A stretch of 64,000 bases of DNA from Dastarcus helophoroides (taxonomy: Eukaryota > Arthropoda > Insecta > Coleoptera > Bothrideridae), in the NCBI GenBank assembly GCA_028583605.1, contig CM053327.1, positions 44,938,059 to 45,002,058 of the forward strand. Reading direction: 5' to 3'. The position numbers and the translations under genes are program-made. Positions 1-10,775 of the stretch are shown here, piece after piece. The notes beneath the pieces are model-generated. The model was not told the origin of the DNA. It saw only the letters and a list, made by a program, of their open reading frames with translations, and did not search any database. How positions within the stretch are numbered: position 1 is the first letter of the stretch; every line of letters begins with the position of its first letter.

Positions 1-650
1 AATTTAAAAAAAATGACAAAATGTTTCCAAAGTTACAACTTTTTCTGAAGGCTTTTAAAAGTTGATAGTCAAAGCGAACATTCGAGTTCAATTTCAAAAT
101 ATTACAATTGAAATGGAAGTTTTACATTTTTTTTATTTAAAAAGGTTTTTTTTTCCAATTACTGACTATCTTCTCAAAGTTCCTAGTTTAAACTTGATCT
201 TTTTATGCGTTTATTTCGAGTCTCAATTTGAAATTTCGAAAATAAAGTTTAATTTTTGAGGGAAAGAAATCATCAGTTTTAGAAAAAGTCTGAATTAATA
301 GTTGTACTCAAAATTCCGAGTTAAGTCTTTTCTAGAAACTTTGAAACGTAGCAAAAATGTAAGTATTTTAAATTTTTATCAAAATTCTCAGTTTAAGTGG
401 TAAGCTTCAGTTTTTAATTTCGATTTTACTCTTTTAAGAAAAACGTCGAAATTCGTGATAAATTCCAGAATAAACTAAACGTCAAAGTTGAAGTAGAAAT
501 TCTAGAATAATTTATAAACATTTAAATTTCGAATGATTTTGAAAAGAATGTTAACATTTCAAAGAAGTCTATGTAAAATCTTCTCAAAATTTTGATTTCT
601 CCAAACATGTTTAGCAAAATTTGTATAAAACAAATTCAGGAATTTTTCAA
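1..650. other. AT-rich intergenic sequence
   Basis: No gene, RNA or defined repeat is seen; scattered TTTCGAAA-like words only. Confidence 0.4.
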
Positions 651-3647
651 CATTTTTATACCACACTTCGCGTGAGATAAGGGTCACGTTAGCTCAAGGT
701 CACCTAAGTTCAGGATAACTTTAACTCAAGGTCAGGTTGGATCAAGGTCACGTGAGTTGGAGACCGCGTGAACTCCAGGTTATGTAAGTTCAAGGTCACA
801 TGCGGCCAAGGTCACATGCAGTCAAGGTCACTCGCAGTCAAGGTAACGTGAACTCAAGGGCACGTACAGTCAAGGTCATGTGTAATCAAGGCAGATAGGT
901 CAAGGTCGCGTGTAGTAAAGGTCATGTGCAGTTAAGGTTATATGTCGTCAAGGTCAGATGCGGTCAAGGTTACAGCAGCCAAGGTCGTATGTAGTCAAAG
1001 TCACATGCATGATTAGAAAAATTTGTAAAGAAAAATCAAGAATTTTTATACCACACTTTGCGTGAGATAAGGGTCACGTTAGCTCAAGGTCACCTAATTT
1101 CAGGATAACTTTCACTCAAGCTCAGGTTGGATCAAGGTCACGTGAGTTGAAGATCGCGTGAACTTCGATTTATGTAAATTCAAGGTCATATGCGACCAAG
1201 GTCACATACAGTCAGGGTCACTTGCAGTCAAGGTAACGTGCACTCAAGGGCACATACAGTCAAGGTCATGTGCAGTCAAGGTCATGTGTAATCAAGGTCA
1301 GATAAATCAAGGTCGCGTGTAGTTAAGGTCATGTGCAATCAAGGTCATATGTGGTCAAGGTTAGATGCGGACAAGGTCACATGCATGATTAGCAAAATTT
1401 GTAAAGAAAAATCAAGAATTTTTTAACATTCTTATACCACACTTCGCGTTGATGAGGCTCATGTTAGCTCAAGGTCACCTAAGTTCAGGATTACGTTAGC
1501 TCAAGGTCAGATTGGATCAAGGTCACGTGAGTTGGAGATCGCGTGAACTTCAGGTTATGTAAGTTCAAGGTCACATGCGGCCAAGGTCACATACAGTCAG
1601 GGTCACTTGCAGTCAAGGTAACGTGCACTCAAGAGCACGTACAGTCAAGGTCATGTGCAGTCAAGGTCATGTGTAATCAAGGTCAGATAGGTCAAGGTCG
1701 CGTGTAGTCAAGGTCATATGCAGTCAAGGTCATAGGTTTGTCAAGGTCAGATGCGGACAAAGTCACATGCATGATTAGCACAATTTGTAAAGAAAAATCA
1801 AGAATTTTTCAACGTTTTTATAACACACTTCGCGTTGATGAGGCTCACGTTAGCTTAAGGTCACCTAAGTTCAGGATTACGTTAGCTCAAGGTCAGATTG
1901 GATCAACGTCACGAGAGTTCGAGGTCACGTGAACTCCAGGTTATGTAAGTTCAACGTCACATGCGGCCAAGGTCACATGCAGTCAGGGTCACTTGCAGTC
2001 AAGGTAACGTGTACTTAAGGGCACGTACAGTCAATGTCATGTGCAGTCAAGGTCATGTGTGATCAAGGCAGATAAGTCAAGGTCGCGCGCAGTCAAGGCC
2101 CTGTGCAGTCAAGGTGATATGAGGTCAAGGTCGGATGCGGACAAGATCACATGCATGATTAGCAAAATTTGTTAAGAAAAATCAAGAATTTTGCAACATT
2201 TTTATACCACTTAGCGTTGATGAGGCTCACGTTAGCTCAAGGTCACCTAAGTTTAGGATTACGTTAGCTCAAGGTCAGATTGGATCAAGGTCACGAGAGT
2301 TCGAGGTCACGTGAACTCTAGGGTATGTAAGTTCAAGGTCACATGCAACCAAGGTCACATGCGGCCAAGGTCACATGCAGTCAAGCTCGCGTTAGATTTA
2401 GGTCACATCAGTCCAGACCGCTTGAGTTTAGAACTACGTTAGCTCAAGGTCATGTGCGTTCAAGGTTACGTTAGCTGGAGGTTATTTAAACTCAGTTCAA
2501 GAGCATGTTAGTTCAAGATCACGTGAGTTTAACGTCACTCGATATCAAGCTCGCATGAGTTCAAGATCATACAAGCTTAAGATCACGCGAGTTGAATGTC
2601 ACGTGAGCTTAAGGCTACATGATTCCAAAGTTATTTTGGTTCAAAATCACGTCAGTTAGAGATCGCGTAAGCTCGAGGTAATGTAAATTCAAGGTCGCGT
2701 AAATTTAAGGTGATTCAGGGCGATCAAGCCCGCGTTAAGTTAGAGTCACGTCAGCTCCAGACCATTTGTGTTCAGAACTGCGTTAGCTCAAGGTCGTGTG
2801 CGTTCAACGTTACGTTAGCTGGAGGTCATTTAAACTCAAGTTCGAATTCAAGATCAGTTTTAAATTCATTTCAGTTCAAGGACACGTGAGCTTGTGGTCA
2901 TGTAAATTCAAATCCACTTGCGTTCAAGGTCACGTGCAGTCAAGGTCGCGTTAGATTTAGGTCACATCAGTCCAGACCGCTTGAGTTTAGAACTACGTTA
3001 GCTCAAGGTCATGTGCGTTCAAGGTTACATTAGCTGGAGGTTATTTAAACTCAGTTCAAGAGCATGTTAGTTCAAAATCACTTGAGTTCAACGTCACTCG
3101 ATATCAAGATCGTATGAGTTCAAGCGAGTTGAAGGTCACGTGAGCTTATGGCTACATAATCTCTAAATTATTGTGGTTCAAAATCGCTTCAATTAGAGAT
3201 GGCGTAAGCTCGAGGTAATGTAGATTCAAGATCGCGTAAATTCAGGGTGATTCAAGGTGATTCAAGAACTAGCTTAGCTTAAGGTCGTGTGCGTTCAAAG
3301 TTACGTTAGTTCGAGTCATGTAAACTTAAGGTCACTCGAGTTCAGAATCATCTTATCTCAAGATCAAGTGAGTGCAACATCACCCGATCTTAATGCCACA
3401 TCAGTTCAAGACCACATGAGCTTAAGAACATGAGAGTTCAAGGTCATGTGAGCTCAGGGTCATGTGACTTTAAAACCACATGAGCTCAAGGCCACATGAG
3501 CTCAGAATCATTTTGGTTCAAGATCACGTCAGTTCAAGATCGCGTAAACTCGAGGTAATGTAAATTCAAGGTCGCGTCAACTCTCGTGAGTTCAAGTTCC
3601 GTGCCATCAAGGTCACGTTAATTTAGAGTCACGTCACCTCTAGATCT

Positions 3648-3737
3648 TTCTTCACGGTGGACTCTTATTGGTCGGAAACATTATGTTTATTAATTTTATT
3701 TAACATTTTTGCAACCCAGTTTGGAAATATTTCCAAA
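3648..3737. mobile_element. Copy of the small element inside the satellite (8-bp duplication)
   Basis: CTAGATCT flanks the insert at 3640-3647 and 3738-3745. The insert reads TTCTTCACGGTGGACTC at the start and ends in the perfect palindrome TTTGGAAATATTTCCAAA. Uninterrupted satellite units at about 2410 and 2965 show the empty site (CAGTCCAGACCGCTTGAG). Confidence 0.8.
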
Positions 3738-4555
3738 CTAGATCTCTTGAGTTCAGACCTACATTAGCTCAAGGTCGTGTGCGTTCCAGGTTACGTTAGC
3801 TAGAGGTCATTTAAACTCAAGTTCGAGTTCAAGATCATGTTAATTTAAGATCACGTGAGTTCAACGTCACTCGATATCAAGGTTGTATAAGTTCAAGATA
3901 ACACGAGCTGAAGATCACGCGAATTGAAGATCACGTGAGCTTAAGGCTACATGATCCCAAAGTCATTTTGATTCAAAATCACGTCAGTTAGAGATCGCGT
4001 AAGCTCAAGGTAATGTAAATTCAAGGTCGCGTAAATTCAAGGTAATTCAAGGTAATTCAAGGTGATCAAGGTCGCGTTAAGTTAAAGTTACGTCAGCTCC
4101 AGACCACTTGTGTTCAGAACTACGTTAGCTTAAGGTGCGTTCAAGGTTACGTTAGTTCGAGTCACACGAGGTCACTAGAGTTCACGATCAGCTTATCTCA
4201 AGATCAAGTAAGTGTAACGTCACCCTATCTCAATGCCACATGAGTTCAAGATCACATAAGCTTAAGATCATGAGAGTCCAAGGTCACGTGAGTTCAAGAT
4301 CATGAGAGTTCAAGGTCACGTGAGCTCAAGATCATGAGAGTTCAAGGTCACATGAGCTTAAGATCATAAGAGTTTAAGGTCACGCGAACTCAAGGCCACA
4401 CACATGAGCTCAGAATCACTTTGGTTCAAGATCACGTCAGTTCAAGATCTCGTAAGCTAGAGGTAATGTAAATTCAAGGTCGCGTCAACTCCCATGAGTT
4501 CAAAACCCGTGCTATCAAGGTCGCTTTAATTTAGAGTCACGTCACCTCTAGATCC

Positions 4556-4645
4556 TTCTTCATGGTGGACTCTTATTGGTGGGAAACATTATGTTTATTA
4601 ATTTTATTTAACATTTTTGCGACCCAGTTTGGAAATATTTCCAAA
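4556..4645. mobile_element. Second satellite-borne copy of the small element
   Basis: Same position within the satellite unit as the copy at 3648 and the same flanks (CTAGATCC/CTAGATCT), about 908 bp away. It therefore spread by satellite duplication, not by a second insertion. Confidence 0.8.
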
Positions 4646-6199
4646 CTAGATCTCTTGAGTTTAGAACTACGTTAGCTTAAGGTCGTGTGAGTTCAAAGTT
4701 AAATTAGCTCGAGATCATGCAAACTCAAGATCACTCGAGTTGAAGACCATGTTACCTTGAGTTCAACGTCACCCGATTTCAAGGCTATATGAGCTCAAAA
4801 TCACGTGATATCTTGAGTTCAAGGCCGTGTGACTTCAAGGTTAAGTTAGCTCGAGATCATGCAAACTAAAGGTCACTCGAGTTAAAGATCGTGTTAGCTC
4901 AAGATACCGTCAGTTCGACGTCACCCGATCTCAAAGTTACATGAGCTCAAAAATCACAGGAGCTGAAAATCATGTAATGTCCTGAGTTCAAAACTACATT
5001 AGCTTAAAGTCGTGTGAGTTCAGGGTTAAGTTAGCTCGAGATCATGCAAGCTCGAGATCATGCGAACTCAAGATCACTCGAGTTGAAAATCATATTAGTT
5101 TAAGATACCGTCAGTTCAACGTCACTCGATCTCAAAATTACATGAGCTCAAAAATCACAGAAGCTTAAAATCACGTGATCTCCTGATTTCAGAACTACGT
5201 TAGCTCAAGGTCGTGTGAGTTCAAGATTAAGTTAGCTCGAGATCATGCAAACTCAAGATCACTCGAGTTGAAAATCATGTTAGCTTAAGATACCGTCAGG
5301 TCATCAACGTCACCCGATCTCAAAGTTACATAATCTCAAAAATCACAGGAGCTTAAAATTACGTGATCTCCTGAGTTCAGAACTACGTTAGCTCAAGGTA
5401 GTGTGAGTTCAAGGTTAAGTTAGCTCGAGATCATGCAAACTCAAGATCACTCGAGTTGAAAATCATGTTAGCTTAAGATACCGTCACTTCAACGTCACCC
5501 GATCTCAAAATTACATGAGCTCAAAAATCACAGGAGCTTAAAATCACTTGATCTCCTAAGTTTAGAACTACGTTAGCTCAAGGTCGTGTAAGTTCAAGAT
5601 TAAGTTAGCTCAAGATCATGCGAACTCAAGGTCACTCGAGTTGAAGATCATGTTAGCTTAAGATCCCGTGAGTTCAGCATCACCTGATCTCAAGGATATA
5701 TGAACTCAAAACCACAGGAGCTTAAAATCACGTGACCTCCTGAGTTCAGAACTACGTTAGCTCAAGGTTGTGTGAGTTCAAGGTTAAGTTAGCTCGAGAC
5801 CATGAAAACTCGAGTTGAATATCATGTTAGCTTAAGATCCCGTGAGTTCAACATCACCCGATCTCAAGGCTATATGAGCTCAAGATCATATGAGCTTAAA
5901 ATCACGTGAATTCAAGATCATGTGAGCTCAAGGTCACGTGAGCTCAAGGTCACGTGAGCTCAAGGTCATGTGAGCTCAAGGGCACATGAGCTCAAGGCCA
6001 CATGAGCTCAAGGCCACATGAGCTCAAGGCCACATGAGCTTAAGTCCACGTGAGCTCAAGGCTACATGATCTTAGAGTCACCTTAGATCAAGGTCACGTG
6101 AGTTCGAGACCGCGTAAACTCGAAATAATGTAAATTCAAGGTCAGTGCGATCAAAGTCGCCTTAGGTTAGGGTCACGTCAGCTAAAAGGTGTTCCGAAT

Positions 6200-8150
6200 T
6201 CAAGACGAATTCGGAAAAAGAAGAAATTTTCAAAATGTAGTCAAAATTTTGGAGTCGAAATTAAAAAATAGCAAAACTTTGAAAAAGTCGACACGACGAG
6301 GATTTGAAAATTATCAAAAAATGGAAAAGTTTACAAACTAATTCGGAATTTTAAAAAAATTAAAAAAATTGGGAAATTTTCAGTTAAATTTTCCACAAAC
6401 GACAACATTTTTGAAGCCAAAATATTGAAGAAAAATCCATCCTAATCAGATAGACAGAGATTTTTAAAAGTCGAAATACTGAATTTTTTTTGATTTTGAG
6501 AAATAAGTCTTTATTTTGCAATAACATCCAAATTTGGTAAAAATCTAACTTTTCCAAAAACTCAACATTAAGCACTTTCATTGTCAAGTTTTTAAAGAAA
6601 TTTAAAAGTTTTTAAAAAGCAACGTTTTGAAAATATCGTAATTATCAAAAGGGCCGAAGTTTTGAAAAATTAAAACTTGGAAAAAAATCAAAATTTTGGG
6701 TCAAGTTGTAATTCTGAAAAAATTGAAATTTTGAGAGAATTCAGCCCTTTAAAAACTCAACATTTTCACAAAAAGGCAAAATTTTGTAAATTTTCCAAGA
6801 AATTCATTCTAAAACTCTAAAACATTTTCACAAAAAGATGAAATTCTTACGACAAAAGTTTTCAAATAAATTTAAAATTTTTGAAAAGTAACGTTTTAAA
6901 AATATCGTAATTATCAGAAAAGCCGAAGTTGTGAAAAGTTAAAACTTTGAAAAAAATTAAAATATTGGATCAATTTGTAATTCTGAAAAGATCGAAATTT
7001 TGAGAAAAATTCAACCATTCAAAAACTAAACATTTTAACAAAAAGTTGAAATTCTTACGACAAGATGAACATTTTCAAAACAGTATACAAATCTTCGGAA
7101 AATTTAAAAATAATGAGAAAACCAAGATTTTGAGAAAAGTAAGTTTTGTAATAAATTCGAAATTTGGAAGAAATCGAACATTTCAAAAACTCAACATTAT
7201 CAAAAACTTTCATTGTCGAGTTTTTAAAGAAATCTAAAATTTTTAAAATGTAACATTTTGAAAACGTCGAAATTATCAAAAAAGTCGAAATATTGATAAG
7301 TTAAAATTTTGAAAAAATCGAAGTTTTGGATCAAGTTGAAATTTTAAAAGAATCGAAATTTTGAAAAGATCGAAATTTTGAGAGAGATTCAGCCAGTCAA
7401 AAGCTCAGCATTTTCACAAAAAGTCAAAATTTTCGAATAGTAACATTTTGAAAACGCCGAAATTATCAAAAAGTCAACTTTTGAAAAGATAAAATTTTGA
7501 GAAATTCGAAGTTTTGGATCAATTTTACTAGGATCGAAATTTTGAAAAGATCGAAATTTTGAGAGAAATTCATCCAGTTAAAAATTCAACATTTTCACGA
7601 AAAGTCAAAATTTTCGAATAGTAACATTTTGAAAACGTCGAAATTATCAAAAAAGTCGGAATGTTGAACAGTTAAAATTTTGAAAAAATCGAAGTTTTGG
7701 ATCAAGTTGAAATTTTAAAAGGATCGAAATTTTGAGAGAAATTCGGTCAGTCAAAAACTCAGCATTTTCACAAAAAGTCAGAATTTTCGAACAGTAACAA
7801 ATTGAAATCGTCGAAATTATTAAAAAAGTCGAAATTTTGAAAAGGTTAAATTTTGAAAAAAATCAAGTTAAAATTTTGAAAAGATCGAAATACTGAAAAG
7901 ATTGAAATTTTGAGAGACATTCAGCCATTCAAAAACTTTTGTCACAAAAAGTAAAAGTTTTTAAAATTTTGAACAAAATAGAAATTATTAAAGTCAAATT
8001 TTTAAAGAATGTAAAATTTTCGAAAGGTTAAGATTCGAAAAAAGGCGAGATCTTCGGTAAAGTAGAAATTTTTAAAATGAAGTCGAACTTTTGAAAAAAG
8101 CCAAAACGAAATTTAAAAGAGCAAAAATTTCAAAAAAAAATTCGAAATTT
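6200..8150. repeat. Degenerate TCGAAATTTTGA array, ~180-190-bp units
   Basis: Words AACGTCGAAATTATCAAAAA and TTTTGGATCAAGTTGAAAT recur near 7265, 7455, 7635 and 7810, with more diverged units before. All open frames here are repeat-derived. Confidence 0.7.
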
Positions 8151-8167
8151 TGGACGAATGTCAAGTT

Positions 8168-8364
8168 TGGTGGAACGGACTGGTCCTTGGTTATTTTCAA
8201 AAATTGAAATACAAAACTTGTTCCCTGAAACCAAGAAAGATTAAAAAACACAACAAAGGTTGCTCTAACGAGTTTCTCTTTGAAGATGACAGCTTGGCTG
8301 TCGAAACGCGTCAGAGTAACCTTCTTTCTTGGTTTCAGAGGACAAGTTTTGAATTTCAATTTAT
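8168..8364. mobile_element. Foldback MITE, copy A
   Basis: Starts GGAACGGACTGGTCCTTGG. The arms contain CTGAAACCAAGAAAGATTAA and its inverse around an inverted GACAGCTTGGCTGTC centre. Related copies lie at 9097, 16804, 21180, 40688 and 59655. No coding capacity; the superfamily is not identified. Confidence 0.75.
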
Positions 8365-10239
8365 GAATGTCAAGGTTATTCAATTAGCACGTTATGGTTC
8401 TGATAATAATGAGTTGGATGGAGTACACGTCAGCTAGTATTATTATGAATCCTAGATAACGTTTGTAAATCGGTTTTAGAATTCTAAAACTCGTGGGGTT
8501 CAATCAATTTGATTATTCATTCGGCACTAACATGTCATAACGTGCGGTGTGAAATATGCTGAACACCTTATAACTTCGGAAGTCGTTCGGCACAATAGAA
8601 AAAAATGAATGATAAAATGATGAGTCGAGGAAGTGGTTGGAGATTCATTGTGTTCGAAATTGGTGCAATTTAGAACGTGAAGGGAGCAGACACGACCACC
8701 TGACACTGAAGAGGTCCTTCATTGGGCCGGCGTGGTCCTATTCAGCTCGCTCTGGAATTTATCTACAGCAATTTACTAGAAGGACTCGCACAAATTAAAT
8801 TGTCAATTCTCGACCTACTCAATAGAAAAATCAATACGTCAATTTATTAAAACATTCGCTAATGCCTAGTTGGTCGAGTTGCGTTTTCATTTATTTTTCA
8901 ATGTTACACTTTTCGGCTTCTAACTGGAAACTGAAGCCAAAAGCACCGTTTACGCTTACGAGCTTTCTTAAAAGGATTATCATTAGAATCTACTGGTTTA
9001 GTCTTTGGATTAGACTGGTCTGACATAAACATATTCATTCATCACTAAATCCTATTCTAGTATTCAACAAATTTGATTACTTTAATGTTTTTTTTTGTGG
9101 AACGGGCAGGTCCTTGGTTAACTTCAAAAATTGATATAAAAATCTGGTCCCCCTGAAACCAACCAAACAAAGAGCAAGTGTAACTGCGATTTTTAATCTT
9201 TTTACTTTCAAGGGACAAGATTTTATATCAATTTCACTCTTTTGTAATAAGAGGCATTATATCAGGTTAAAACTTGTTGAGTTTGTTACTATAAACTCCT
9301 TACATGGGAGTTCAGCGTCGGTTGTTAAAATTTTTCGATGACGCAAAAGAACGCGTCTTTGATTAGCAAAGTCTTTCTCCAAGCATGTCCTTCGTTATCT
9401 CCCCAGAACTTGCAACTTCGAATCCCCGTTTTATTATTAGTATTACCGGAGTTCGGTCACGCATCTGTATCAATTTAATACCATCGTATAACGTATAAAC
9501 TTTTCAGTTAATCTTTACTAATTAATAAATGCGAGAGTGTGTTTGTCTGCTTGTTTGTCCGCTTTTCACGGTTTAATCACCGAAGCGATTTTGACTCAAA
9601 TATTACAACAAAAGGGGCGCAATTTTTCAATAAAATGCATGTTTCGCGTGTAAAGTAATATAGGAATTATTTGACACACGTGATCGGCGTAAATAATCGA
9701 GTTAATGATTAATCACGATTTCGTTTCGTTTCGAATTTGATGTCGTCGCAGGCGGTCAGCTGCCTAATTATCCTTACCGTAAAACACCATTAGGTTGGGT
9801 CATTTATCATTAAGCTTAGACTTCGCGATTTCAATCAGCGGTCCCCTCAATTCAAATACCAACCAGAAGCAACCTTTTATTTCCGGATGCCTTTAACGAC
9901 ATTAATCAGCTTGCGCCTCCTGTTGTTGGGAAATTTATTACGTGGAACTTTGAGATGAAATATGTACTAGTTGTGCCGTAAATGTACCCCAAAATGACTC
10001 CAACTGTCAGGATGGACAACGTTCTTTTTTCGAAACAACAACGAGTTTGTTAGCGAAATTTTCTTCGAAACTTAAAATCTCTAACAAAAATCGGAATTTT
10101 ACAAATTAATTCCTATTTTTTAATTTTAATATTTTTGCAGAGAATGTCCTAAATGTTTTTTTTCTCTAAAAATTTGACTTTAAACTAGACTTTATTTAGA
10201 AATATTAACTCGCTGCAATGCAAATTGATTTTTTTATAT
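8365..10239. other. Mostly non-repetitive intergenic sequence
   Basis: No supported gene. A diverged foldback copy lies at 9097-9235 (GGAACGGGCAGGTCCTTGG). At about 9525-9665, GTGTTTGTCTGCTTGTTTGT followed by CGCTTTTCACGGTTTAATCA resembles a widespread arthropod transposon end of uncertain class. The rest shows nothing recognisable. Confidence 0.4.
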
Positions 10240-10591
10240 TGTTACAGGCTTTATCGATTCGAATTGATTAACACGTGAATTGAATAATACCCACTTTATT
10301 TTCAAACTCAACTCGGATCACCACAACTGAACAAATAACTCACTTATTATTGACTTCTACTAACTAACTAACTACACTGACTTACTCGAGGGAAAGCTGA
10401 CCGCCTTATATAGTGTTGGCTCCCGGGTTCTAGAAAAATCACGCAGATAAGACTTATCGTTTGCCGAAATTTCTGGAACGCTTATCTGCCGCCGTTTGCT
10501 TCGTTATCGCGGCAGCTTTCCCCTTATTAGATCTTTCTAGAAACTTTTCTTACAGATTTAATTCTATTCTATCTATTTACATTGCGTTACA
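10240..10591 (-). mobile_element. Solo LTR, minus orientation
   Basis: Reads on the minus strand from TGTAACGCAATG to GCCTGTAACA (352 bp). It has the same TATA segment (ACTATATAAGGCGGTCAGC) and AATAAAGTGGG as the copy at 56152. The flanking pentamers (TATAT/ATAAA) do not match. The two intact copies are alike enough to define a family. Confidence 0.78.
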
Positions 10592-10681
10592 ATAAATATA
10601 ACTTAAAATTTCATTGAAAGTGAAAAAGTTGAGGTTAAATTAAAAAGAAGGTTAGAGAAAAATCATCATTTCGAGATTGAT

Positions 10682-10762
10682 TCTTCATGGTAGACCCTTA
10701 TTGACCGGAAATATTATGTTTTTTTTTTCAATTTATTTAACATTTCTTCGGCCCAGTTTGAT
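10682..10762. mobile_element. 81-bp copy of the same small element, 13-bp target duplication
   Basis: TTTCGAGATTGAT flanks it at 10669-10681 and 10763-10775. The insert starts TCTTCATGGTAGACCCTTAT, has a T10 run and ends TTCGGCCCAGTTTG. It lacks the hairpin half seen at 42.3 kb. Confidence 0.75.
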
Positions 10763-10775
10763 TTTCGAGATTGAT

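Larger units (their letters stand above)
655..6190. repeat. AAGGTCA/CACGTG satellite with nested higher-order units
   Basis: The basic unit is about 16 bp (CAAGGTCACGTGAGCT, almost pure at 5900-6060). Larger periods are superimposed: ~385 bp (656, 1047, 1432, 1818 and 2201, each starting TTATACCACACTTCGCG-like), ~559 bp (2391 and 2950), ~908 bp (3640 and 4548) and ~186 bp (5191, 5377, 5563 and 5747, marked by GAACTACGTTAGCTCAAGGT). It contains two captured copies of the small element. No coding capacity. Confidence 0.92.

Noticed and set aside
9525..9665. Helitron or other named transposon end
   Set aside because: The sequence resembles a common arthropod repeat, but I cannot assign a class or borders from this copy alone.
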